Part shown: piece after piece, positions 1-12,145 of the stretch
How positions within the stretch are numbered: the first letter of the stretch is position 1
Layout of the letters: each line of letters opens with the position of its first letter
From: Fulvia fulva
Taxonomy: Eukaryota; Ascomycota; Dothideomycetes; Mycosphaerellales; Mycosphaerellaceae
Direction of reading: 5' to 3'
Length of the DNA stretch: 64,000 bases
NCBI RefSeq assembly: GCF_020509005.1
Contig: NC_063024.1
Span: 248,001 to 312,000 of the forward strand
The notes under the pieces: model-generated
Told to the model about the DNA's origin: nothing
The model's input: only the letters and a program-made list of their open reading frames with translations
Database searches by the model: none
Made by a program: the position numbers and the translations under genes

Positions 1-787
1 GGAGTTTGGATTTCGAGCGAACGAGGATGTTAAGTTCGAGGTCTGGAGGTGGTGCTGCGAGCAGACATCGTAAGACGGATGAGCCTGTCGCGCCGGTCGC
101 TCCTAGAAGCGCATAGGTAGGCATGTCGACGTCTTGGCCTGATGCTCGTGGATGCTGAGTAGCGTCGCCACAATCTAGCAGCAGGATGTCAAGGTCACCC
201 AGAGCAATGCCAACGCTGTGATGGGAGTTCTGTAGCGTCAGTGGGCATTGGGGCTGGCATTCTTCTGGCCCGAGAGGTGGGAGCGATCGACAATGGCCCC
301 TCAATGCAGGGTTGCTGGTGTCCGAAGGAGGTTTGCCGGTTCTAGAGTCATGCGGAGGGACGCATAACAGTGGGAAGGATGAATTCCGAGGGCCTACCTG
401 TGGTTGGTTCCTACCCCGTGAGGACCGACATTCGTGGGCGGAGGGGTGGGCGTTTGGCTGGACTCCAGACATTGCTATTCTTTGGTCGTCTTCAAGTCTT
501 CATCTTGCTATTCGCATGAGCGGTGCTCGTCGCCCGCCCGCGATGGACTGCGACAGCCACCCGAATGAGGTCTTGCTGCATATTCTACCGGGAAACAGAC
601 TGCGGTGGCCGGAGTCCGATGTATCATGTCGTTCGTCCTGCACGATGCACGTGAATCTTGCTTCGAGCACGGTTGTAGTCGATGTGTGAGCCGTGTTGGA
701 CGCGTAGCAGGCGGCAAAGATGCTATTCTGATGGTGAGGTGTATGTTGTTGAGAGGATAGCAGGAGTCGATGTGGGCGCTCCATTGA
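1..787. other. no convincing gene
   Basis: Overlapping short ORFs occur on both strands, but none shows a recognisable domain, codon pattern or splice structure. The right edge is the 3' flank of the P450 that ends at 788. Confidence 0.6.
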
Positions 788-2587
788 TCAATCTTGCGTA
801 AAGCTGCCACTGGAACTTGATGGGCGTTTCTCCCTCGGCTCCAACACCCCAATCACATGTGCATCTGATCGTGCCTTCATCGTCACCTCGCATTTCCGCT
901 CCCTCGGCACACCCGCCACGAAACTGTCCACCACCGCCATGCTCTCGGGTGTTGCCGACTTGGCCAGCTTGGCTCCCCGCAGCTCCCGGAAGAAGTGAGC
1001 GACGGCAAGGCGCATCTCCAGCTTGCCCAGATGGATACCCAGACACTGTCTTGAGCCTTGGCCGAATGGGTTGAATGCCATCTTCTGGTGCGCGGAGAAC
1101 TCCAGCCTGTTCTCTGGCAGGAAGCGAGTGTGGTCGAATCTGTCACAGTATCAGCATCGCTCTCAAGGACGTCTGCAGAACCAGCAACTTACGCCTGGCC
1201 ATCCTTCCACGTGCCTTCATCCGTGTGTAGAGACCGGTTCTGCGTATCGACGACAGTGCCTTCGGGCATGTAGTACCCACCCAGCTTGGCACCTCCGGCC
1301 GCTGGGCTACGAGGAAGACCTCCCGGAGCGGCACCATACAGGCGCATGCTCTCGTCAATGACCGCGTTCATGAGTGGCAGACCTTCACACGCCGTATCAG
1401 TCACTTCGCCATCGATCGATGCGACTTCCTCCTCCAGCTGCTTCTGGAGCTCGGGCCTGCTCAGCACGAGGTAGACCAGGAACGTCAGCGAGATGGCAGT
1501 CGGGTCGGAGCCCGCCAACAGCAGTGCGCCAGCATCGGTCATGATGTCGGTGTCAGTCAATGTCGCGGCATCGCCCTCGCCTTCCTGCAGCGCCTTCGCG
1601 AACAAGTTCTGGTTGAACTCGCCAGCCTCCTTGTCCTGACGAGCACTCTGGACGACGCCAGCACCAGCCTTGAACATCTTCTCCTGCGAGTAGAAGATGT
1701 CGTTCATGCGCGTGTTGACCTTTCCAAGCACACGGCCGACGTAGTAAAGAGGAGGGATGAACATCTTGAGGAGATGCGCAAGATCGCCTTTACGCTTCTC
1801 GAGCATGAGGACGAATGGATCTTTGATACCCTTTTCGACAGTTCCGTGGCCACCGTTGAAGGTCAAGCGGCAGACAATCTCGTTGGCCATCAACGTCCAC
1901 CAGCCCATGAGCTCTGTGTCGCCGTTGGCAGCTTCTTCCTTCATTTTCTGTACAGCCATGCGGATGGTCTTGTTGATCGTGGTTTCCCAATTCCTCCGCA
2001 ACTCGACCAAAGTAAAGCCCTTGGCGTATAGCTTGCGACGCTGGCTGTGCTTCTTCTGGTCGCGGAAGTTGAAGATGTTATCGACTGGACCTGGGGACAG
2101 GAGACGGTAGAACGGTGCCTTGGTGAATACAGTGCCCATGCGATGGACTTCTCGTGCCGCCGCTGGGTCAGCCACGTCCACTTCCTTGGGGCCAATCCGG
2201 ACCATTGGGCCGTACTTTTGGTGAAGTGCATCGACATAGTAGATGCGATTACCAGCGAAGACAGAGTACGTCAGCCGCACGTCTGTCAACTTTGCATACC
2301 ATGGTCCTGGTATCTTGCTGAGAGGAGAAAAGTATGCTGTCGTTATGATCTGCAACACCTGTCAGCACGTTTTCACTCCTGGACTGGTTTCCACTTACAG
2401 AAACTATGTTATACAGAACAAACGCACCGGCAACCAGTGCTAATGAAAACGGCAATGGAGCACCAGCAGTGGTGTCCATTATCCACTTGTAAAGCTCTCC
2501 TGCCATGTTGTCGAGTACGGCAGTGCAGTGCAGCAGAGGTAGGAACAGGAAGACAACCAGCGTCAAGACTGGTAAGTAATCTGCCAA
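788..2587 (-). CDS. cytochrome P450, candidate CypX/AflV-type, divergent from the PKS
   Basis: Microsomal P450 monooxygenase of 565 aa. Exons read complement(788..1139, 1193..2349, 2399..2587); both introns have GTAAGT donors and the frame closes exactly. Seen: an N-terminal hydrophobic stretch (about residues 4-25) and a second one (about 45-62) that anchor it in the ER; a proline-rich hinge (PLSKIPGPW); an oxygen-binding I-helix (AGSDPTA); an ExxR motif (ESMR); and the heme-ligand loop FGQGSRQCLG. All signature residues are present, so it should be functional. It is transcribed divergently from the PKS and shares a 579-bp promoter. In the dothistromin/aflatoxin family, a P450 called CypX (averufin oxidation) is, from memory, a neighbour of pksA. 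The P450 call is firm; the CypX assignment is inference from position and the PKS type. Confidence 0.9.
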
Positions 2588-2621
2588 TGCCTACATGCAC
2601 TACGATGATGATACAGGACCT

Positions 2622-2632
2622 TCGCAATACGA
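2622..2632. promoter_or_regulatory. TCG(N5)CGA palindrome, AflR-like site 1
   Basis: The sequence TCGCAATACGA matches the palindromic core recognised by the Zn2Cys6 regulator AflR in aflatoxin/sterigmatocystin clusters. It lies 35 bp upstream of the P450 start codon. Binding is inferred. Confidence 0.5.
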
Positions 2633-2680
2633 CTCGCCATCATCAAAGCGGTATTCTGCGCCCTCTGATTGATCCTTATG

Positions 2681-2691
2681 TCGGGCTGCGA
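2681..2691. promoter_or_regulatory. TCG(N5)CGA palindrome, AflR-like site 2
   Basis: The sequence TCGGGCTGCGA is the second copy of the same palindromic core, 49 bp from the first. About 0.14 such sites are expected by chance in 579 bp, so two are notable. Confidence 0.5.
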
Positions 2692-3166
2692 TACTTCGGA
2701 CTTCATGCTCGGTCAAGTGAAGCCCTGCCGGAACAGCCAACGCTTCCTACGGCAGCCCCCGATTGGGTCGACTAACTGATAGCACCCAAAGCGTTCGTCG
2801 TCGTTGTCCTGCATGTGTCTGCCATGCACGCACACGAACTCTGCCTGAGCTATCGTGATTGCCACTGTCGGCCAGGCCAGCCATCCCTCCAGTGGCCCGA
2901 CTGCTGGTGGCGGACAGCGACCATGTCTCGCAAGCAAGACCCGAACACATGTTGGCTTCAACAATGCAGGACAAGTACACTTCTTCACTACTGTCCCCTT
3001 CCATCTGTTGACTTTGAGCCTATGACCACCCGGCCCACGACACACCTCGTCCTCTGTCTTCACACCTACACTCATTCTTCCCGGGTGTGCTTCGCGCCTC
3101 TTTGATGTTCCACTAATCTAGATACCCAGGCGCCTCTATCCGCCATCACCTTTCACAATACGCAAT

Positions 3167-6100
3167 ATGGCACACTCCAACGCGACCAGAGTGCTGGTCT
3201 TCGGTGACCAGACCTATGACTTTGTGCCCAAGTTGCGAGAACTGTTCCAGGTCAAGGATAACCCGATCCTGACTGCCTTCCTGGAACAGTCCCACTATGT
3301 GGTGTAAGTACAGGCTGTCCATCGAGGAGTGGGCTGTTGTTGACCATCGCCCAGCCGAGCACAGATGATCCAGAGTCTGCCTCCTGCCGAGCACAAGGCA
3401 GCTAGGACTTTCGATCTGGCAGACATGCTGAAGAAGTATGTCGCCGGCAAGCTGAGTCCAGCCTTCCAGACGGCTCTCAGCTGTATCACACAACTCGGTG
3501 TCTTCATGCGAGAGTTCCATGACTTCACCAAGCCTTATCCACGACACGATAGCAGCTACGTGCTGGGTATCTGCACCGGCTCGCTGGCCGCTGCCGCAGT
3601 CAGCTCTAGCAGCTCCCTCTCGGAGCTCCTACCCATTGCTGTCCAGACAGCTTTGATCGCCTTCCGCCTCGGTCTCTGTGTCACGGACATGCGAGATCGT
3701 CTCGAAAGTGCTACAGAAGACCGCACTCAGCCATGGTCAGTGGTATTGTTCGACACAAACGAGCAGACTGCCGTACAGGCCATCAAAGACTTCTGCGCCT
3801 CCAACGTTCTCCCAAAGACGAAGCAACCCTGGATCACATCGGCCTCCTCGAAGACTACCACCGTCAGCGGAGCACCGCGCATACTGAAGAAGCTGGTACA
3901 AGAGCCTGCACTCAAGGACAAGAAGACACGAAACATCCCCATCTACGTGCCAGCGCACAACCCCGCTCTCTTCACACCGGAGGATGTCAAGTCCATTCTC
4001 GAGACAACACCTGTCGACACCTGGAGCAACTACCCAGCCAAGCTGCCATTCATCTCGAGCGTATCCGGCAAGCTCGCATGGGCGGATAACTACCTCGCAG
4101 TCATCCAGCTCGCCCTCAACCAATGCTTACTTGAGAGCATCGGCTGGGGCCATGTCGAGACGGAGCTCCCAAGACTTCTCAAGTTCCGCGGCGCACAGAA
4201 CGTGCTCATCACTCCAATCACCACCTCCACCGACCGTGCCCTGTCCGCCGCCCTCGGTTCCACAATCGCCAACATTGAGGTCGAGAAGGCGTCCACCGGC
4301 GAAGCTTACGCCCACAGACCCGGCTCGGGCAAGAGCAAGCTCGCCATCGTCTCGATGTCTGGACGCTTCCCCGAAGCGCAGAGCACAGATTCCTTCTGGG
4401 ACTTGCTCTACAAGGGTCTCGACGTCGTGAAAGAAGTCCCCAAGCGCCGCTGGGACGTCACCACCCACGTCGACCCAACAGGCCGTGCCCGTAACAAGGG
4501 CGCCACCAAATGGGGCTGCTGGCTCGACTTTGCTGGAGAATTCGATCCCCGCTTCTTCAGCATTTCCCCCAAAGAGGCACCGCAGATGGATCCTGCGCAA
4601 CGTATGGCGCTGATGTCGACGTATGAGGCGATGGAGCGGGGTGGGATCGTGCCGGATACGACGCCGTCCACGCAGAGGAATCGGATTGGGGTGTTCCATG
4701 GTGTGACGTCTAATGATTGGATGGAGACCAACACGGCGCAGAATATTGATACGTACTTCATTACCGGCGGGAATCGTGGTTTTATCCCTGGCCGGATTAA
4801 CTTCTGCTTTGAGTTTTCGGGACCTAGCTACACGAACGATACGGCTTGCTCGAGTTCGCTCGCTGCTATCCATTTGGCTTGCAACTCCCTCTGGCATGGC
4901 GACTGCGATACTGCTGTTGCCGGTGGGACGAATATGATCTTCACACCTGATGGTCATGCTGGGCTTGATAAGGGGTTCTTCCTGTCCCGTACCGGCAACT
5001 GTAAGCCTTTCGACGACAAGGCTGATGGCTACTGCCGTGCTGAGGGTGTCGGTACCGTCATGATCAAGAGACTCGAAGACGCTCTCGCAGATGGCGACCC
5101 GATTATTGGAACTATCCTCGATGCGAAGACGAACCACTCCGCTATGAGCGATTCCATGACTCGTCCTTTCGTCCCGGCTCAGATTGATAACATGGAAGCT
5201 TGTCTGAGCACCGCTGGCGTTGATGCTACTTCCCTCGACTACATCGAGATGCACGGGACTGGTACGCAAGTCGGTGACGCAGTCGAGATGGAGTCTGTCC
5301 TCTCCGTTTTCGCGCCAAATGAGCAGTTGCGCACCAAGGAGCAGCCTCTATACGTCGGCTCCGCGAAGGCCAATATTGGCCACGGCGAAGGTGTCTCTGG
5401 TGTGACGAGTCTGATCAAGGTTCTGCTCATGTTCCAAAACAACACCATCCCACCTCATTGCGGTATCAAACCTGGTAGTAGGATCAACCACAACTACCCA
5501 GACCTCGCCGCGCGGAATGTCCACATCGCCTTCGAGCCTAAGCCGTTCCTGCGACGCGAGGGCAGGGCGAGGAGGGTGTTGATCAACAACTTCAGCGCCG
5601 CAGGCGGTAACACTGCTCTCCTCATCGAAGATTCGCCAGACAGGATGCCAGTGCAGACCCAAGACCCGCGCACAGCCCACACCGTCACAGTCTCCGGCCA
5701 CGTCGGCAAGAGTTTGAGCAATAACCTCTCCCTCCTTCTCACCCATCTGAAGAAGAACCCAACAGCCTCGCTGCCACACCTCTCCTACACCACCACAGCC
5801 CGCCGCTGGCACCACCTCCACCGCGTCGCTGTCTCGGGCACTTCCATCGCGGACATCACTGCGAAGCTGGAGAAAGCCGTCGAGAACAAGGACGGTGTCA
5901 ATAGGCCGAAGGCTAAGCCTTCCGTCTTCTTCGCCTTCACAGGTCAAGGTAGCCAGTATCTCGGCATGGGAAGGCAACTCTACGACTCGTACCCTAAATT
6001 CCGCGCTGAGCTCCAACGCTACGACCGTCTAGCGCAATCGCACGGATTCCCGAGCTTCGCGCACATTTTCACGACCGCTTCGGGAGATGTTGAGCAGAAT

Positions 6101-9100
6101 TTACCTATCGTGGTTCAGCTTGCGATTACGGCGCTTCAAATGGCGCTCTTCAATCTCCTCACGTCCTTTGGTCTCAAGGCCTCGGCTGTGGTTGGACACT
6201 CACTAGGTGAATACGCTGCCCTCTACGCCGCTGGTGTTTTGTCCGCTAGCGATACGATTTATCTGGTCGGTAAGCGAGCGGAGCTGCTTCAAGAGCGATG
6301 CCAGAGGGGCACGCACTCCATGCTCGCCTGCAAGGCTAGCGAGTGGTCTCTCGCGGAAGTTACGGCCGGGACGGACGTTGAGGTCGCGTGTGTTAACGGA
6401 CCCGAAGATACCGTGCTGAGCGGGACTGTGGAGGAGGTTGCGGGCGTGCAGCAAGTTCTAAGCCAGAAGGGCGTGAAGGCGACGATGTTGAAGTTGCCGT
6501 TCGCGTTCCATTCCGCGCAGGTGCAGCCGATCTTGGAGGATTTCGAGCACCTGGCTTCTGGCGCGACGTTTGAGAAGCCGAAGCTTGCGGTGCTGAGTCC
6601 GCTATTGGGAAGCGTGGTTGAGAAGGAGGGAGTGGTTGGACCTGCGTACCTTGCGCGCCATTGTCGGGAAGCGGTGAGGATGGTTAAGGCCCTCGAGACG
6701 GCGAAGGAGAAGGGCACGATCAGTGAGAAGACTATCGTCATTGAAATTGGACCGAAGCCGTTGCTTTGTGGAATGATTAAGAACATCCTTGGCCAGAGCG
6801 TTACGGCGTTGCCCACGCTGAAGGATAAGGGTCCGGATGTCTGGACGAACTTGTCGACCATTTTCACGACGCTTTATACTGGAGGTCTCGATGTTAACTG
6901 GACTGCGGTCCATGCTCCGTTCGAGGCTGCGAAGACGGTCATTCAGCTCCCTGACTATGGCTGGGATTTGAAGGACTATTTCATCCAGTATGAAGGTGAC
7001 TGGGTCCTGCATCGACACAAGATACACTGCAATTGCGCGGATGAGGGTAAGGATGTTCATGATACCTCGCACTACTGCCCAGGCAAGCATACCTTCGTCG
7101 AGAATGTTGTCGTTCCAGGCGGAGCTCAAGCCCAGAAGGCTATTGCGGCAGCACCGAGCGATAAGCCTGCGAAGAAGATGTCGAAACTTGATCCTACGAA
7201 GGAAGCGTACCCTGGCATTCCAATCACCACGACTGTGCATAAAGTCATTGAGGAGAAGACGGAGCCCCTGGGAGCCCACTTCACAGTTGAAACTGATATC
7301 TCCCGCCCCGATGTCAACAGCATAGCTCAAGGCCACACTGTTGACGACATCCCTCTTTGCACCCCATCGTTCTACGCGGACATTGCGCTCCAGGTAGGCA
7401 AATATGCCATGGACCGTATCCGCGCCGGACATCCTGGTGCTGGCGCTATTGATGGTAGGGTCGATGTGACGGATCTTGTCGTTGACAAGGCGCTCATTCC
7501 GCACGGGAAGGCGCCTCAACTTCTGCGAACGACCGTGACGATGAGCTGGCCTCCAAAAATGGCGGCTACGACACGGTCCGCCAAGGTGACGTTCAAGACG
7601 TACACCGCAGACGGCAAGTTAGATACGGATCACGCATACTGCACCGTCCGCTTCACCACCGACGCACAGCAAAAATCACTCCAGAAGAAAGTCCCAGAGT
7701 ACAAAGCCGCCATCGAATCGCTACGCGCCCGTATGAAGAAGGGCGAACTAGTCCACTACAACACCAAATCCGGCTACAAACTCATGTCCTCCATGGCCCA
7801 CTTCCACCCCGACTACAAGCTCCTCAACAATCTCATCCTAAACGAAGCCGAAAACGAAGCCGTCAGCGTTATGAACTTCTCCACCTGCACCGACGCAGGA
7901 ACCTACGCCGCCCACCCAGCCTACGTCGACGCCATCACACAGGTCGGCGGTTTCGCGATGAATGCCAAGGATGACACCGATATTGATAAGGAGGTGTATG
8001 TCAACCATGGATGGGAGTCTTTCCAGGTTTATAAGCCGTTGGTCAAGGAGAAGCAGTATGTGGTGTACTCGAAGATGGCGAAGGATCCGAAGGGAGATCT
8101 TGTTCATGGGGACACGATTGTGCTGGATGGTGATGAGGTAGTTGCGTTCTTCCGGGGTTTGTCGCTGCGGAGTGTCCCACGCAAGGCGTTGAGGGCTGTG
8201 TTGCAGAGTGCGATGGATAAGGGTATTCGGCAACGTGGTGGAAAGCCCGGTGCTGCCAAGGGTGCAGCTGCTATGCCGGTGGCGAAGGCGAAGCCTGCTC
8301 CGGTCGTGGCACCGAAGGCTTCGCCAGTCGCTGCTGTACCATCGACACCGAAGCCGGCACCACCGCCTGCCCCGAAGCCTGCGGCGTTGAAGGTTGTGGT
8401 CAAGGCAGATAATGGCAAGGTTGACGAGGCGCTGAAGATCATCTCCGAGGAGAGTGGCATTGCCCTGGACGAGTTGACGGATGATAGTAACTTCACGGTA
8501 AGGCCCGCGCAGCCCAATATCGAGACTGATGATACCAACACTTCACAGGACATGGGCGTCGACAGCTTAAGCTCCATGGTCATTACATCCCGTCTTCGCG
8601 AGGACTTGGAGCTGTATCTCGCTCCTGACTTTGCTCTCTTCGCCGACTGCCCTATTGTCGCTAGTTTGAGGGAGTTTCTGGGTGGATCTGCTGGTGCATC
8701 CAGTGCTGCTGAGGAGTTTGGAGAGCCCACGCCTGTCGCCGAAACAGCTCCTGAACCAGTACCTGCACCTGCACCTGCACCTATGCAGGCCGCGCCAAAG
8801 ACCGTTGCTCCTCCAAAGCCTGTCATCACCACTCCGGCGGCTCCAGTCAGCAGCAAGGTCTTCGATGATGCTCTTCAGATCGTCTCTGAGGAGAGCGGCA
8901 TTGCTCTCGATGAGCTTACTGATGATAGCAACTTCACTGATATGGGGGTGGACAGCCTGAGCTCTATGGTCATCACTAGTCGGTTGAGAGAAGATCTTGA
9001 GCTTGAGCTTGAGCCTGAGTGGGCACTGTTTGCGGATTGTCCTACTGTTGCCAGTCTGAGGGACTTTCTTCGAGGTTCAGCTGCTGCTGTTCCTGCTAAC

Positions 9101-10429
9101 CAGGATACGCCAGTCGACACGACGGCCACTGAGATCGAGGCTCCTGTTCCGACTGAGGCCCCAGCCTACATCCCCGACGCTTCTCAGGGTGAAGTCGACG
9201 AAGCTGTTAGGGAAGTTCTTGGAGACGATCCTCCTTACCGCCCAGCAACTCAACAACCGTCCACCGCTTCACTAGCAGCGAACACAGAAGCCCTTGATGC
9301 CGCCCTTCGCATCATCGCCGAGGAGTCTGGAGTCGCAGCTGAAGACTTCGCCGACGACACCATCTTCTCAGATAGCGGCATCGATTCGCTATGTTCCATG
9401 GTCATCTCCTCGCGCTTCCGCGAAGAACTTGAGCTTGACCTCGACTCGCAATTCTCCCTCTTCGTCGACCTCCCAACCGTTGCTCAACTCCGCGAATACG
9501 TCACAGGACCATCCAGCAGTGCTGACTCTGACAACTCATCTGTAACTTCAGCACCCGCTGACATCGCTACGCCACCACACTCAGACAGCGGCCACTCTTC
9601 CGACACCGAACCAGACGACGAACCCACCCCAACCCTCAAAAGCGATCTAACCCTGACCGACACCTGCCGCGCCACCAACTCGGTCATCCTCCAAGGCATG
9701 CCGCGCATCGCCTCCAAGATCCTCTTCCTCCTCCCCGACGGCGGCGGCAGCGCATCCTCCTACTCCATCATCCCCAAGCTCCGCTCCGACGTAGCAGTCG
9801 TCGGCATCAACTGCCCCTACGCCCGGGACCCCGAGAACATGACCTGTACGCACCAAGCCATGATGCGAAGCTTCGTCAACGAGATCAAGCGTCGCCAACC
9901 AAAGGGACCCTACCACCTCGGCGGCTGGAGCAGCGGAGGCGCGTTTGCGTACGTCACTGCTGAGACACTGATCAACCAAGGCGAGGAAGTCGCATCCCTC
10001 TTCATCTTCGACGCCCCGGTGCCGCAAGTAATGGAGAAACTCCCACGAGAATTCTACGAAGCCGTGAACTTCACCGAATCCACCGTCGTCGGCACCGTGG
10101 AACCGCCTCCATACCTCATCCCTCACTTCATGGCCGTTGTAGACGTCATGCTCGACTACAAATGCCACCCGCTCAAGACCAAGAAGATGCCGAAGGTGGG
10201 GCTGATTTGGGCTGATAGTACTGTGATGAAGGAGGAGGAGGCGCCGAAGATGAAGGGGATGCATTTCATGATTCAGAAACGGACTGATTTTGGGCCTGAT
10301 GGATGGGATAAAGTGTGCCCGGGGGCGAAGTTTGATCTTGTCAAGGCGGAGGATACGAATCATTTTACGCTTATGACGAAGGCGAGGGTTTATTTGGTTA
10401 GTGAGTTGATTGAGAGGGTTATGGGGTAG
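3167..10429 (+). CDS. pksA: non-reducing polyketide synthase, PksA (norsolorinic acid synthase) type, three ACPs
   Basis: Iterative NR-PKS of 2386 aa. Exons 3167..3303, 3355..8497, 8549..10429; the first exon restores the start of the SAT domain. Order, with catalytic residues by position: SAT (Cys ~119 in GICTG), KS (Cys ~544 in TACSSS, then HGTGT and NIGHGE), AT (Ser ~995 in GHSLGE), PT (His ~1373, Asp ~1571), three ACPs (phosphopantetheine Ser ~1766, 1896 and 2040, in DSL contexts) and a TE/Claisen cyclase (Ser ~2221 in GWSSGG). Every active site is intact. The TE around the nucleophile and its C-terminus resemble the norsolorinic acid synthase clade rather than melanin-type PKSs. Aspergillus PksA is about 2100 aa with one ACP; three are reported for Dothistroma, as I recall. 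It would extend a fatty-acyl starter with malonyl-CoA to an anthrone. HexA/HexB partners are not in this window. Confidence 0.88.
8498..8548 (+). other. in-frame 51-nt intron inside ACP1
   Basis: GTAAGG donor, CAG acceptor, length divisible by three and no stop codon. Translated, it would insert 17 residues just before the DSL serine of ACP1. Removing it makes ACP1 match ACP2 across the whole motif, so it is an intron. Confidence 0.85.
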
Positions 10430-10678
10430 TTGATTAGGGAGGATGGAGATGGTGGCTTTGCTTGCATTGAGGGCGTTTCCTGAGGAGGCTGGATTCTGGC
10501 GATGCAGGTATCGCTTCTTCTCTGTAGCGTTGCTCAGTTGGTGATTTCGGGCGTTGTGGATATTTCCTTATAGATTCTATACAAAGCTTTTCCTCGCCTG
10601 ACTACACATTACCATATTACCATTACACTATCCCATCAGCCATACCTCATCCCCCTCCCCCTCCCCCTCCCCTCTCTC

Positions 10679-11373
10679 CTACTGCGTATAACTCCAGCTC
10701 TCCGTCGTCATCCCCACCGGCGCACCAACATTCTCCGCATACTCGCCCTCCACATTGCCAGGACCACCATAATTGCAGACAGTATAATCAAACGTATCCT
10801 CAGCAAGCTCCACACCATTAGGACAATGCCTACATCCCCGTCAGCCAAATCCACTCATACTCATCATGTGCACAAACGATAAACTTACTCAGTCCAACAC
10901 CCAACCTCCCTACTCCCCTTCCACACCACCTGCGAAAAATGCCCCCAAAGCTCAAACTTCTCCTCACTAGGACTCCCCACGCCATACTGCTCCCCAAACT
11001 CGCCAATCTCATTATTATACCACAACTCCGTAATCACCGCCGACACATTCTCCTGTCCGATCCCACTCGCGATGTTCTGACCATACCCACCGCCGTCCAT
11101 CTCAACGTCATGCTCAAATTTGCAGGTCGAGGCGATTTTCTGCGCTGTGGAGGCGAGGGCGTCGCTCCAGGTTAGGGCTAATGCTGAGTGGTTTTGGCGG
11201 TGGATGTTGTGGTGGGTTAGGCATTGTTGTTTGTAGAAGCCTTCGGCGCCGAATTTTTTGGGTTTGGCGAGGGAGGCGTCGTGGTCGCGGTGGTGGAGGT
11301 GGGAGTGGGGGTGGGAGGAGTGGACTGCGGCTGTGGCGGAGGCGGCTAGGGCGAGGAGGGTTGGGAGGAGCAT
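10679..11373 (-). CDS. secreted CAP/PR-1-like protein
   Basis: A 211-aa protein of the CAP (SCP/PR-1/Pry1) superfamily. Exons complement(10679..10829, 10889..11373), one GTAAGT intron. Residues 1-16 form a signal peptide, followed by a His-rich linker (about 18-32) that looks like a propeptide. The CAP core has the HNIHRQ helix, a GQNIA segment, GHFSQVVW with its active-cleft His, and a final CNY...GNV...ENVG strand. Fungal CAP proteins bind sterols or fatty acids and can act in host interaction; a specific role cannot be read here. The gene is tail-to-tail with the PKS. Confidence 0.88.
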
Positions 11374-12145
11374 GGTTATTAGATATTATTACTATTACTG
11401 GGATACTGGGACGCTGGGAGGTGAGAGGTGAGGAAGTGGGCAAAAGGAAGGGAAGGTGGAAGGTGGAAGTGTCAAGGATGTTGCATCGTCCATATTTATC
11501 ATCCCCTCTGTCGTATTCTTACATTGACCAAGACCTCATGTTGTGAGGACGTTGTATGTGGTTATTTAGGCGGTTGAGACATCGTCTTGATCTTCATGAG
11601 CGTTGAACTCTGGTAAGTCAGCAAAACATTGGCAAATGCGTTGCTGTCTCACCGTGTCCTCATACTTGGAGGGCAGGCCTGTATTGCGGGAACATTGCAG
11701 TTGAATGTCGGCCCTTTCAATATTATTCCATCAATGTCCTCTTCAAATGTGCTCTGCGGTCTCTATTGTGCGTGGGCTGTGACGTTCCCCACAATGGAGT
11801 TTGGGTGCCAGGCTTGCCAATGCTCCAAACAAGGCAAGATCGACAAATGCCACGAGCTTCCACGACTTGGCAAGGCGATGAATCGATTTCGCCGTCGAGA
11901 TGATGGGCGTTGAGTACCGATTTCGTTCGCATCTTCTTCCGTCCAGTCCGTCTGCTTCCGCGGACCTTCTTGCAAGACTGACGAGGCGGACATCTCGCAG
12001 GTCTGATATCGGCCTTCACCTCGCAGCGTGAGCGTCCCATAGATAGATTGCTGCTTCATCTTGAGCGCAGGTCCTTTCGCGTTCTGTACTGATTTTCTGC
12101 AGGTTCATTGGACATATTCTATGCCATAGCTACCGTATCATCCAC
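11374..12145. other. intergenic, promoter of the CAP gene
   Basis: Only short unsupported ORFs. A polypyrimidine/G-rich stretch lies directly upstream of the CAP start. Confidence 0.5.

Larger units (their letters stand above)
2588..3166. promoter_or_regulatory. bidirectional promoter between P450 and PKS
   Basis: This 579-bp spacer separates the start codons of two divergent genes and must carry both promoters. It contains two TCG(N5)CGA palindromes (listed separately), both in the P450-proximal fifth. No other gene fits in it. Confidence 0.75.

Noticed and set aside
312..689. 125-codon ORF at the left edge
   Set aside because: Overlaps several ORFs in other frames and has no recognisable features.
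3500..10363. Many long antisense and off-frame ORFs within the PKS gene
   Set aside because: They are shadows of a GC-rich coding frame and have no domains.
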